Assembly (NCBI GenBank): GCA_023055355.1
Contig: JALJCS010000001.1
Coordinates: forward strand, 93,295,381 to 93,359,380
DNA: 64,000 bases
Source of the DNA: Agelaius tricolor
Taxonomy: Eukaryota; Chordata; Aves; Passeriformes; Icteridae
Reading direction: 5' to 3'
Position 1 is the first letter of the stretch. Each line of letters opens with the position of its first letter. Below, piece by piece: positions 37,516-49,199 of the stretch. A program made the position numbers and the translations under genes. The notes under the pieces were generated by a model. The model searched no databases and had not been told where the DNA came from. It worked only from the letters and a program-made list of their open reading frames with translations.

Positions 37516-37552
37516 CATATCTGACCTGTGATAGCTGCACAGGTCAGATATG
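37516..37552. repeat. perfect 15-bp inverted repeat, 7-nt loop
   Basis: The arms CATATCTGACCTGTG (37516-37530) and CACAGGTCAGATATG (37538-37552) are exact complements around ATAGCTG. Each arm carries a nuclear-receptor-type half-site (TGACCT / AGGTCA), arranged as an everted pair 13 bp apart. A 15-bp exact match so close is unlikely by chance. Confidence 0.92.
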
Positions 37553-40160
37553 ATGCTGGAAGCACTGTCTGTTAGTGTTCTGCTTAGAAATGGGGAATAG
37601 AAACTAATATAAGGACACAGAGGTGGTATGATAGATGAGCCAAATCACTAAATGAAAAGGAACCTCACAAAGTGAATGAAGCAAATGCAGTTTCCCAAGC
37701 AAGCGATTGTGAATGCTGCTGTAGCAGGAGCCTCCTGCCTCCCCACTGAGGGGCCAAGTGTCAGCGCCTAGAAATTGGTCTGTGAGTCACTTGGTGAAGT
37801 GATAAATTGGCAACATTAGCGAGAGTCAGCAGGGAGGAGAACCCATTTTACTCTAGCACTCTTTCTCAAATAGTAAAGAAATATAAAAGTGTTTTAGCAC
37901 CCCATGCAGCGCTGAATAAGAAGTTTCACTGAGCATTTAAACAACTGACTCCTTCGGCAGCAAAGCAGCCCTCACCCTTTGAGCGGAAAGGTGGGAGGAG
38001 TGGCAGACAAACTGTCCCCTCTGCCAAAGGAGGGGCTCTAATTTTTATGGGAGTGGAATTGAACATTAAGCAACTTTGAGACATCCAGCTTTGGATGCCA
38101 TAAATATTGAAGTAAGTAACAGTGAGATGGAGACACATAATGCCTTGGGTCAGAAACCAGTGGAAACTTAAAGACCAGACATAGCGTGGGCCAATGCTGA
38201 GCCTGAATAATACTTTATCTTAGGCCGAGTGAGGACACATTAAGATTGGTTCAAGAGGAAAATTTAAATGGAGCAAGGAGCAAAAGGACCTGAACAGTGG
38301 CACATGAATATTTCAATGTATGCACTCTAGGGTGTCTACATAAAATTTGAGTTTGGTATTGGCCATGCTTTTATAAAGCAATACATTTCTTAATTGGCAC
38401 TTGCATTAAGTTTCGTTTTCTTAAAAAGGAGTGCATTTAGATTGGGACACTCCAGTACAAATCACTACCCTGCAGCCCCACAGCAGTGCTAGGGGCAGTC
38501 TTGGAGTACGTCGGAGGCACATTTTAAAAGTATCACCTGAGACAAGGATTTTCAGACAAAACAGCCCCTTCTCCCTCCTCTCCCCTGTGTCTTTGGAAAA
38601 TGCATTAAAGTCTCCTGTCTTGAGATGTGCAGCTGTGTCTGCTGACTCCTGAAAGTGATTGAATGTGACTGGATTTTCTGAGCCCTATGGGGCTGCAGAG
38701 CACTAAGGGTAATTTGACTCTGTATATGTGCATTGCTTACTGGAGACATATTCATGTCCAAGGGCTACAGTTCCCATCTGTCTCACAGCAGGCAGCATCA
38801 GCACCCTTCTCAGTCAGACCCAGAGCTGTTTTCTGTGTAGTAACAGTGATCTGACCTTGCTTCCAGGGCAGAGGGAGGACCTGGGTGCAGCCAGTGTCAG
38901 CCCAGTGTTCCAGGTCTCTTTTGGTGTGAAAGGGTCATGCACCATGGCTTTCCCTACAGCTCAGCTTAGCTCTCTTCAATCCCACAAATAAGCAGTGGGC
39001 AAATGGTGAGTGTGGATCTGAATTCTCACTCTCACAGTACACACAGAGTCAGACAGCTGAACATCTATGTCATGCTGGTGCTATATGGACCAGGGAAGAA
39101 CTGAAATACTTTTGAAGAAAATCAAAAGACCTGAAGTTTTCCCTTCTTGTGGGTTCCTTCAATGGCTGGTGAAAGAAACACAGCTCTACCTCCTGTGCAA
39201 TGCTGCAATAGATTTTTGGTCTTGCAGAGAAAGAATCTCCCCAGTTTGGACCCTATTTTGCAGACCTCTTTCAACCATTGCTAACAGCTAAGTCTCCAAC
39301 TGGCCCAAATTTTGCATTTCAATGGAAAGATCTCTATAAGTTAAGTTTTGTTTAAAAATGTATGTTTTAACACAACACATATGCTTTCAATTTTTATAAA
39401 AATGTATTGGCATATTTATTCTATTTTACTTGCTTCATGGCTCTTTTCAAGTCAAAGCTTTCTTTTTCCAGAAGAAGAAAAGCTGCTCATATCATCATCT
39501 GCTTTATGCAAGAGCAGTTTACTTTTTTTAAAATATCTTTTTTCACTGACTCTTTGTGGGTGTGTGCAAATTTCATTTTCTATCTCAGTAGTCCTAATGT
39601 GCCCTCATCTCCCTGCTTTGACATTCAGCTGCTCTGCTTCTCTGAGCTTTTTGCTGCTTCCATATTTGTCACTTTTAAGTATATATAAGTCCTTCCTTTC
39701 CCTTTCCTTTGACTGTCTTTTCAGAGCACTTGATTAACCCAGTTTTGATTGCTGGTATTTATGAATTGTTATCTTCTGGAAGAAGGAAGAGAGAAATACC
39801 ATCAAACTTCTGAAATCCCTCTGTTTGCCCCACACACTCTGCTGATCTATCAAAATTGCACTAGTCCTCACAAAGGGGCTTGAGGCCAGAGCCATCTGCA
39901 ACTTTTGCCTCTATTCACAGCTTCCTCCAGACCATGCCTTGTGCCTCACTTTTATCTGCCTTTTGCTCTGGTCAGGCCCTGTGCACCCTTTGGAAAAGGA
40001 AGGGGATTGATATTGAAAAAGATGTACAGAAAATAAGAATTAATAAATGAGTGTAAGACAGTTCATCTCATTTTTTCAGACTGTGCCTGTACATGAAATT
40101 AATTGTACTACTGAGGGGAAATACAGGGATCATGCATCACTCTAACAGCATTTCTTTTAC
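37553..40160. other. unique noncoding DNA
   Basis: No gene recognised. A pyrimidine-rich patch is at about 39687-39711. Two overlapping leucine/serine-rich frames at 39.35-39.74 kb are low-complexity chance products. The part at 37660-37930 has unique, possibly conserved character, unproven. Confidence 0.5.
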
Positions 40161-40182
40161 AAAAAAAAAAAAAAAAAAAAAA
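40161..40182. repeat. poly-A tract (A22), followed by A-rich tail
   Basis: Twenty-two A are followed by GC and a second A-rich run to about 40200. It could be the tail of a plus-strand retroposed transcript. The 200 bp before it match no repeat or gene I recognise, and no flanking target-site duplication was identified. Confidence 0.9.
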
Positions 40183-40204
40183 GCAAAAGAAAAAAAAAGA
40201 AATT

Positions 40205-42317
40205 AGGACATTTCAGACGGCACGTTTACTTCAGTTTTTGAAGACTGTCTCATATGATAAGGTATGACATGACATTTTAAAGCTTTTGTTTTAGAAAATT
40301 CAGCACAGTTCTGCATGTATTTTAAAGCTGGTTACAATATGCACTCCTATGAAAGTCTGAATGTGCATCTGTTAAAGTCACTACGTACTAAAATCTTGCT
40401 AAAAATTCAGCACCCTCACAAAAATACAAGGGCTGGGAAGCAAGCCCAGGGAAATGATACAGAGTTGTTCTTTTCAGTGATCTTGGCACAGGTCAGCTGG
40501 TAAAATAGTTTCCTGATTAAGATAAGCAGATGAAGAGGCTTCCTACTTTTGCAGATATTTCATCTCTTTCAAGAGGGTTGCAAGACATTAGGGTAAAATA
40601 CTTTTGGATATTTTTACCTCAGAGCTTTTGTCGTTCTTCATTGTCATGGGCACAAGAAGAGAAAATCTCAACAATTTTATAAAGGTCACTGTGAACATAA
40701 CTTTGCTGTCAACAGGTAACCAATCTGACTTGAACAGGGAGAGAACCTAGCCTTTTAAATTACACCTTGGCTCAATTAATCCATAAGTGAATGAGATTGT
40801 ACTGTGTTGAAATTCCTGCCTGGCAGTTTTCATAGTTCCTTCTGGCAAATGACCTTGCTTCTCCTGCAAAAATCAAGCAAGGCCAGTGCTTCAGTGGTAA
40901 ATAGTCCTACCAAAACCAGCTGGGGCAACTCAGTGCAACCACACAGGGTGTGTTAGCAGGTGTTAGCAAAATTGAAGTCCGTGGCATTTGTCACTTTTTC
41001 CACATGCCAGGGTGGTTAGAGACTTGTTACTGGAGTGTAGTTCTGGCTGTTGGCATATTCTGGCCTTGTTTTTAAAAACAGGAGATGACCCCATGAGGAC
41101 AATGTCTGATCAACAACAGAGGATTATTGAAATGTCAGTGTTCTCTATATTACATGCTGAATCATGGAGCAGAGGCGGTTCAATGCCACACCAACAACAG
41201 CTACTGCATCCACAAGCTGTGACACACAGGACAAAAGCCAAAAAAACAGCAGCTGCAGGACTCAACACTGCAGCAGTGCAAACCTTGCACCTCTCATCAC
41301 TCACCCTGGTAGCTCAGCAGTGAGTGCCCTGCTGGGGCTGCCCAGGTGGCTGCTCAGCACTGCCAGCACTGCTGGAGCAGGTATCACACTGGGACTGAGA
41401 CACACAGAGAGCCTGGGCCCACAGCTATGGGGATGCAATACCAAAAAAGCCAGCAAATGTCTCAAACTGGCCCTCCCTACAGACCCATGGAGTTGAGCTG
41501 CGACTAAGAAACATTAATATGATAGAAAGCTCATTCTGTGCAGAAGTACATTGGCTTTTATGCAGTTAAATAGGTGGGTCCAAGATAACTCCTAATCCTA
41601 GTACTAAAGAATGAAAGCAGGCTCTGTAGCATAACAGCGTGATCACTAACTTATAAAGTGCACAGTGGGAGAAGAACCACCTTATCTACAAACTAGGCGT
41701 TCATTGTTTTCCCCTTCAGGAAGAAGTTCATGTTTCCATGTTCCAAAAAAACCTCTTCAGTCACGGGAGCCAGGCTATAGACTAGTCTAGATAGAAATTA
41801 CTGTCTGAGGCTCCTTTTCAAAAGGTGCAGAAAAGAGCACGAAATCTCTCTGACCCTGTCAAGTGAGCAAAAGCAAGGGCATATTTCTGAGTGGCTGGCC
41901 CACCAGGCTCATATCAGAGCTGACCTATGTCACTGCTGTCATGTCTCTGCATGTAACAGAGTATTGCTGTGTTACGAGAACCGTGTCAGGCCAGCCTTGA
42001 GTGCAGGGGTTCAAGAACACCCTGCCACTGCAGTTAGCTCTGTGACCCACGGTTTCTTGTGAGCTCATGAGGAACTGGCCAAAATGTTGTACCCACAAGA
42101 CTCCTCAAAACAGTGCTGGATAAACGAGACAGTAGCCCTGTCTTCTATTCCTAATGCACGCAGCTTAATTTTCGCAACTCTGAAGGGAATGAAGGGACAC
42201 TGCAAACCCATGATCCCAAAACACAAGTTTTGCCATATCCCTATGACACCTGGTCCTTTACAAGCCCCCTTGAGCGGCCTGATTTTGGCTGGGTAGTATG
42301 CAGAGGAATTAGGGGGC
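40205..42317. other. unique noncoding DNA, GC-richer at 41.16-41.50 kb
   Basis: The GC-richer part contains CTGCTGGGGCTGCCCAGG-like words and a plus-strand frame of about 110 codons without recognisable domain. It has few CpG, so it is not a CpG island. No repeat family could be assigned. Confidence 0.45.
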
Positions 42318-42357
42318 TTTTCCAGGGCTATTGATTTTCCAGGGCTATTGATTTTCC
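42318..42357. repeat. 17-bp tandem repeat, 2.35 copies
   Basis: TTTTCCAGGGCTATTGA occurs twice head to tail without a mismatch, followed by a partial third unit (TTTTCC). Exact identity suggests a recent slippage duplication. Confidence 0.92.
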
Positions 42358-43413
42358 TGTGCAGTATTCAGGTGTTTAGGCCCTGCGCTATCTCTGAATC
42401 TTTCCATTTAAAAATGAATGAAATAAAGTCTGTTTAGAACTAATTAAAAATGCAGCGCATTTAGAAATAAGCCAAATCTTAAAATAATTAAAATCCTTGC
42501 ATATTTAAAACTGATGCAGACTGTGATTTCTCATTTAGAAAAGTCTGTTAGTAAAACCCTATTCATTTCTCACTCCCCATGAAGAGTTTAGCAAATTAGA
42601 ACTCTATCCTGTGGAGAGTTATGTATTGATTTGCATCTTCCTCCTATTTTCCTCACCTATGCTGTCTACTTTGCATCATTAAAAACTCTGTCCCCTGAGC
42701 TTGGGAAATACAAGAGAGTTTCTAAAATGGGAATATTCTAGTTTCTGGGCTGGAGTCAAGGAACAGAGACAGTCTTCACTTTATTGAACACTTTTTTCCA
42801 ACAGTAGAAAAGCAATTCATGAATCATACAAATGCTGGCAAAAATAAATACACTTGATCCAATATTGATGAGCTCACTCCCTGCCACTCCGACATAGGAT
42901 CTTTTCAGCAGCTGCCTTCCTGTGAGCCTGAATCTGGCCTTCTGCAGAAACACAATTTTGTTGGTAAGGCACCATGCGCTCCTAGGTGGGAGGTGTTGTG
43001 CAGTCAGATGCTGATGGGGAATGCAGGGTCCCCTCAGCACCCTGAGAGGAACTACAGTGCTGTGGCAGCTGGAGATGGGGGTATGGCATGGGATGCTGCC
43101 CTAGCCTTGTGATTAATCCCCAAGACTGCACCTACCAACCCCACCCAAATGGAAGTGTGGGTGATGCTGCCCCAGTTCGGTATGAAAGGCTGTCCTGGGG
43201 ATTTGATGGACACTGACTGCATTCCATGTAGGAGCTCAATGCCTGCTTCCAATTGAAACTTGAAGCATGGATGGAAAATGTTCAGGCTGGCAAAATCTTG
43301 ATGTTTCTTGTAAGGCATGACACAATTGTTTTATTTTTTGTATAGGTTGTTTAATAACATGATATCTATTTGGACTTAAACTATATAAAGCCCTTAGTTG
43401 CCCTATTGTGCAA
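42358..43413. other. unique noncoding DNA
   Basis: AT-rich with AATTA words at 42400-42560, including the small palindrome AAATGC AGC GCATTT at about 42449-42463. The frames at 42.75-43.45 kb on the minus strand are not supported as genes. Confidence 0.5.
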
Positions 43414-43453
43414 GAGTGATTACTGTAATCCAGCAGCATTACAATAATCACTC
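43414..43453. repeat. 16-bp inverted repeat with one mismatch, 8-nt loop
   Basis: The arms GAGTGATTACTGTAAT (43414-43429) and ATTACAATAATCACTC (43438-43453) pair at 15 of 16 positions around CCAGCAGC. Size and geometry suit a small hairpin; there is no evidence of transcription. Confidence 0.85.
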
Positions 43454-45503
43454 AAAAGTCTGTCACAAAGAAAAAGAGAACTCTTCCTAAGTATTTATTG
43501 TTCTGGGAATTAATATAATCATATCCCCTTTTGGACTAACAAATTTTCTTATTAAATACTGTTAGTTTTAAACTGCAGATTAGGAATGTCAGAGTCTATA
43601 CACCAAATGGGAATGACACATACTAAGAGATTAATTTCAGAATACAAAAAATATGTTAGCTTTTATTTTCAAATTAGTGTTTCCAATTTTATCTGAGTAT
43701 TTCTTTACAAAAGAAAAAGAAGTGTAAAGAAAAAAAAATCCAGATCAAAATATTTTATTTAACTGAAACATTTATCTGTGGCTCATATGGTGAATTAAGA
43801 GTCAATTCATCCAACTGTTCTGATGATGTTACTATTTTGTTAGAGTTCAAAAAATAATTGTTTGGGATATTTGAAACCTGAGGCTATTGATTCCATGATT
43901 GCTAGAAATGTAAGCCAAATTATTCCATAAGGGTTGCATTAAACCCCTTAATTATCCAAATTTTCACAGTGACAAAATACATTATTTTCAGCTGACATAT
44001 GGAAAAATGAAGACAGAAAAGCAATCTTAAGAGACGGTTGCTTAGGACAAATGAGTTAGTATTTCAGCACAGATCAGGAAACAGTGTCACTCCTGGTTTT
44101 GCTCTTGTGGTTTTATTCTTCAAGACTATGACATATCTCACACTGTTATACTGTCCCCCTCTTGAGGCCAAAAAGAATGGATTAAATCAATAAGATAGAC
44201 AGAAACCAGGTATAACAGGTAGAATAATGTTTCATTAGTTTAGTCTGTGCAGGGAGAGGAGAGTAAATGCATTGGCAGAGAGCGTGGCCTCTATGCATGA
44301 GAAAGCTGACAGTAAAATTCTGGGATACGTAAAGAAATGCTCTGCTAAAGGAAAAGGTTCAAAGTCACAAACATGACTTAGAGCAGAATAAGAAAAAGGT
44401 TCAGATTTTGCTTTTCTTTAAGTAAAGACTGTTGAAAGCCAGAACAAATTCTCTTTTAAGAGGGGAAATTGATTAACCTTCATACCTTACTGGTATGAAG
44501 CTTAAACTATTAAATAGAGACCAGAACTGAGTCAGATCAACTTAGGAAATCACTAATGAGGTGGTATAATTCCATAAGTACCATTTCAGTAAACATAATG
44601 GTTGAAATTTTCACTAAGGGCCAGAGAGAAAGAAGGCAGCAGGCCACAATTTTGATCTCTCCATGTGAGTAGCTGTGTGCCTTCTGAATACTAGCAAAGC
44701 ACACATTACAATTAGTTTGATTTACATACTTTGTAAATTATGTTGGTCTTTAACTTCTAGAAAAACCTACATACAATATGTCTAGTATGTAAACTAGCAT
44801 TAAAAAGTGCACATGGTTGAAATAAATTACATCAAAAAAGGAAGAATAAATCGACTGTTCGGTTTGGGTGAACAAAAGATTCTTCTTTTTCTGACAAATC
44901 AATATTTTAAAACCTATACAAGGAAGTTAAAAAATGCAGGCAATTCTTTTTCAACAGTGTCTGTAAAGTGAAGGTTATAGCGAATGTGTTGGCAAAAGCT
45001 CAACTACTTTTTCTACTTGAAATTTTCTCAGTATGGGATCATTCTTTACAGCTACCTCAAAGTGAGTAATTTTGTCTCAGGTGGCCACCTAGCTGCTTCC
45101 TGGAGCCAACACCAAGAAACAGTCACCTCTGCAGAATGGCTCATCCAAGTCAAAGAAATCTGTATCTGAACTGTAGGAAAGGAGTTCCTCTCTGAAGAGT
45201 CCCTCCATCTTCATCATGTTAGGTAGAATTTGGAATTTCAGATTTTAAGTTTTGGATGTCAGGAGAACTTATCTTTAAGAATGAAGATCTAATGTTAGGA
45301 TTTGTATTTCCTCATATAATCTCAAGTTAAGGAAGTGAAATGTGGATTTGTAAGTAACAGCTTTTATTTAGTTAATTTTTCCATCTCTCTTTGGGAGACC
45401 AAATTTGTCAATTTTCATTCTACAATTCAAACAGCATTGGGAAAACTTTTAGGTTTACAAAGGACAAAATTATGTATTAGATAATAATAAGCTCCCATCA
45501 CAA
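43454..45503. other. unique AT-rich noncoding DNA
   Basis: No gene or recognised repeat in this 2-kb stretch. Confidence 0.55.
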
Positions 45504-45600
45504 AATCACGGAAATACAGAATGGGTCAGTTTGGAAGGGACCACAGTCATCCTGTCTAACTTCCCTGCTCAGGCAGGGTCATCCTAGAGCACAATACACC
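45504..45600 (-). mobile_element. CR1 3'-end fragment
   Basis: The plus strand reads AAATACAGAATGGGTCAGTT, then TGGAAGGGACCACAGTCATC, and CTGCTCAGGCAGGGTCATCC with TAGAGCACA, the reverse complement of a CR1 3' end of the GGGTTGGAAGGGACC type. Only about 100 bp remain. It differs from the 8.6- and 21.8-kb copies in its AGCAGGGTCATCCTAGAGCA block, suggesting a different CR1 subfamily. Confidence 0.85.
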
Positions 45601-47254
45601 AATCAAACCCAAAGCAAGTTAGTGGAAATTACAAGAGATCTCTGTCTTTATTTGTCCCTGAGGTAGCATTATATTGCAAAAAAAGAGCTGGCCAAAATCA
45701 AACTAAAATATAAATTCACTACATATCTAGCCTAAATTTGCATATTACCAAGGTTTGTCATAAGGTAATATGAGTAAGAAGATCTATTTACACTAATAAA
45801 TCTCTTTCTTTAAATGTCATTACTGTATTTTAGCACTGGTCTCAGTAAAGCCCAGATCTAATTTGTTCAGAAGTCCAGTATATTTTTAAAAGTTCTCAGT
45901 ATTTATATTGCAATACAGATGTATAGTACAATTTGATATTGCACTATTTAAAAAAATCAGAGGTATTTTTTATAGGAATAACTATTTTGTAAAAGTTTCA
46001 AAATGCTTTATAATAGTTTTTACACATAGAAAAAAGGAAGAAAAAGTCAAACTGAATTATTTGTCCTGCTTGTGATAATGTCTGTTGTCTTATCACTGAT
46101 TTTTATATTATTTTTACCTGCCTCACAGATAGGAGATCCCTAATCACAGGCCAGTTCTCATAATACATCTGTCCTCTATCTGGACAATTTCAGTCCTAAC
46201 AATCCATGTCTTTATAAAGTTAAAGGAAGAAAAACATCTTAGTTAAAGTGTAACTGTGTATGAAAAAGGTGTTTTGCATTTCCAAAATATACTGACTTCA
46301 AAATTGAGACCTTTTTTCCCCTATTATTTCAGACTTGGCCTATAAAATGTTATTTATTGTAGGAGGGAAAAAGGTTAGGTTAATAAGAGTTTTTCTAGTT
46401 GAAAAAATATTCTTTTGAAGTTTCCTGAAAAAAAAGTGTTGATTTTAGTGCGAAGTTAAGACTAAAACAAAGTTAATATGTGTTAAAAAGAAAAAAAACT
46501 GACTGCCACCAGAGATCATTTTATTAGGACATGAGCTGTTACTGATGTTAAATGAACATAAATCTAATCTAATCAGTGTATAAATCTAATCACAATTCCA
46601 TTCCAGTTATAGTAAAGTGGATGTGCTATCGCCTCCATTATCAACTGGAGATCTTTACAGATATCTGAGCTCTTTGTAAAACTTACATGTAGGATATTTA
46701 AATTACAAGTCCTTATTTCCTTGGACAGAGAGAGGGGTTGATAAGAACAGGTTATATAGAAGCAAGTAGGTGCTTCTGTAGATGGTGTATAGATATCTAG
46801 TTATGGTGGATAAAGAGTATTCCAAAGCTGTGCACCTCCTTAATTTGAGCTACTCCTGATAGTAACAGTAATTATAAAGGAAAAAAAAGTCTTTCATTGA
46901 CTTCCACATTTGTCCTTGCCTTTTATCAGAGCTTCCCTAGGCATAGCTACAACAGCACACCTCTCACCTGGTAAAAATAACTGAAAAGTATTGGTACTGC
47001 TCACATTTTAAATAAAGGAGAGAGACATTTTCAGGATATTTTTTGGGTGACTGCCAAGGTGTTCTTAGAAACAAAAGTAGAGACTTTCTGTGACCTTAGT
47101 GATTTATTCAAGAGTTCAAGAGTTTTGCAAATATAATGAATACCAGGGACGAGAAGACTGAAGTTTGTAGAACAATGCAGTTCATGACATCTCCCATCAA
47201 GAAGTTATCAAGATGGGAGGTAGAAGTGTCAAAAGTTGCTGAAGTTTCCAGGAC
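45601..47254. other. unique AT-rich noncoding DNA
   Basis: Contains a direct repeat of ATAAATCTAATC at 46558-46569 and 46580-46591. Apart from this, nothing is recognised. Confidence 0.5.
46558..46591. repeat. 12-bp direct repeat with three TAATC cores
   Basis: ATAAATCTAATC occurs twice 22 bp apart, and the first copy is extended by another TAATC. TAATC is the core preferred by OTX/PITX/GSC-type homeodomains. This is at most a candidate binding cluster. Confidence 0.6.
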
Positions 47255-47285
47255 ATGAAATAGGACAATCTCTGTCCTATTTCAT
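47255..47285. repeat. perfect 13-bp inverted repeat, 5-nt loop
   Basis: The arms ATGAAATAGGACA (47255-47267) and TGTCCTATTTCAT (47273-47285) are exact complements around ATCTC. The tight loop and exact pairing favour a local inverted duplication. Confidence 0.92.
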
Positions 47286-47365
47286 AAGCTGTGATGGGAT
47301 AGGGTCACCTACAAAGGCAGCAGGAGCCTCACAATCGAAAACTACCTACCCTAGAAAGCAGTTGC

Positions 47366-47387
47366 TGACAGTTTGTTGACAGTTTGT
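47366..47387. repeat. 11-bp tandem duplication
   Basis: TGACAGTTTGT is repeated twice head to tail without mismatch; a simple slippage duplication. Confidence 0.9.
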
Positions 47388-49154
47388 TAACTAGGTTGCT
47401 CAGATCCTGCTTGGAAACTCAGCACTTGGCTTGTTCAGTACAGGCGTAACAACTGAGTGGCTTGGCAAGGTCAGTCATGGTATCTTCCCAAAGGAGGGGC
47501 TGTTCCTCAAGGTATTTTGGCTTTTGTCCTTTCATTTACTTTCTATATATAGAAATTTGAAATCTCATGATAGCAAGTTGTGTCAAATGTCCTGTGGTCC
47601 TATCTGGCTTGGATAGTTGTAAAGGGAAGTCATTAATCTCACCTGGGCAACAGGTTAATTAGCAGCAACAAGAGCTTCAGAAAAATCTGTATTCATATTT
47701 TGCTTCAAGGGTTCTAATTTAGACAGGAGAATAAAATTTTGTGTTACATGTTTAGACTGTTGAAAAGAAAAAAACCCAATTTATAACAAAGATGCTATTT
47801 GAATTCTAACTATTTTGTTTGACAGAGCAGATAATCATCTGGGTTTGGGGGAGCTTCAGACCTGGAATGAAAAAAACTGAGGTATTTTATAGTGGTAAAT
47901 AAGATGTAGAGGAACACTACAGTTTTTGCTACCTTGACTCTCCCATAGTTCTCCCATGTCTTCTGCATGCCATGTGTTGTCTAACTCAGACAAAGTAGGA
48001 AAGGTCATAAATTTCCCAACCTTTCATTTTCTGAACCATTACCCAAAAGTGTCAGTTGTGGTGGCAGGTATCTCCATGTGACAATGTGACTCACCAGGCT
48101 GGAACCTCTAAGTAGCTGCAAATTGTTACGATTTTGTGTGTTTTTAGTGTTTGGTTGCACATGACCTCGAATATTTTAAGATGTTAACCTATAGAGAATT
48201 GACACCTGTCTCTTGGACTGTGGTGGACACATCTTCAGTCAAGTGAGAAATTGCAGTGTCCTCATGTGCAGTGGTAGCATAGATAAGCAGTGCTGTGGCA
48301 TCACCTCTGAACACTGTGAAACAGGATTTGATAGCCAAAAGCAAGTACCCTGCTAGTACCCAAACTGACAGTTCTCAGCTTCCCTTGATATTCTCATTAT
48401 TGGACCTCCAGGCTTTCTGCTCATTTGGGAATCAGAAGGGCAAATTTTCCTTTTGCATTAAAGGGCATGTAATAACATAATAGTACCTGAAGCAGCCTCT
48501 AGTCAGGCATAACTGTACAGGCTCCTATTAGCAAGAACTCAATATTTGTCAAACACATATGGATGTACTCTCATACACAGGCATGCATTGTGCTTTGTGA
48601 TTGGTTTTTTCTTTGGTAAAGAGATTAAAAAAGGACTAGAAATCCTAACTAGATTTAAAAAATGCAGTCCAACCACATCAATAAAATGAGAAACAGAAAG
48701 GTAACAGCAAGGAAGAAATCTGGTTCAGCGCTACAGTAAGAGGAACAATTCTGCCACTGTACTCAACAAAACCAACGGGCCATGTATGTTTGTTATAAAA
48801 TGCATAATATTTCAGGGATACACCTCAGATTTAAAACTGGCATTACACAAAATGGGGTTTGGTTAGTAAAATAAATATAGGTATGAAGATGCAAAAAATA
48901 TAAGCCTTAGCTTGGTAGATTATTGTCTGGAAGTATACTTTCTGTTCAGCTGTGAGGTCTGCCCTTGCCTCCCAGCATACAACCATCCTCATCCCAAGCA
49001 TCCCAGCATCCCAAATAAAGGTCAAACTTATAGGTATTTTCCATTAATCCTGCTTTTTCAAAGGAAATGAATTTAATAGTTTTAACAAGGATTGTTCTGT
49101 GCCTAGACCTGTTTGATTTACTAGTATAGATATATATTTCTTTATCTATACATA

Positions 49155-49162
<8 letters not shown>
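47388..49162. other. unique noncoding DNA
   Basis: No gene or recognised transposon. A small CCCAGCAT duplication is visible at about 48968-49012. Confidence 0.55.

Positions 49163-49196
<34 letters not shown>
49163..49196. repeat. (TA)17 microsatellite
   Basis: Thirty-four bases of uninterrupted TA, preceded by about 40 bp of impure TA/CATA sequence. It is probably polymorphic and prone to cruciform formation. The minus-strand frame reading Tyr-Ile repeats through it is an artefact of the microsatellite. Confidence 0.97.

Positions 49197-49199
<3 letters not shown>

Noticed and set aside
39348..39737. Overlapping leucine/serine/phenylalanine-rich frames that look like membrane proteins
   Set aside because: Pyrimidine-rich DNA automatically encodes Leu, Ser and Phe. 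Two frames show the same character, so this is composition, not a transporter.
41160..41500. Possible CpG island or promoter
   Set aside because: The segment is GC-richer but contains very few CpG dinucleotides and has no adjacent exon-like sequence.
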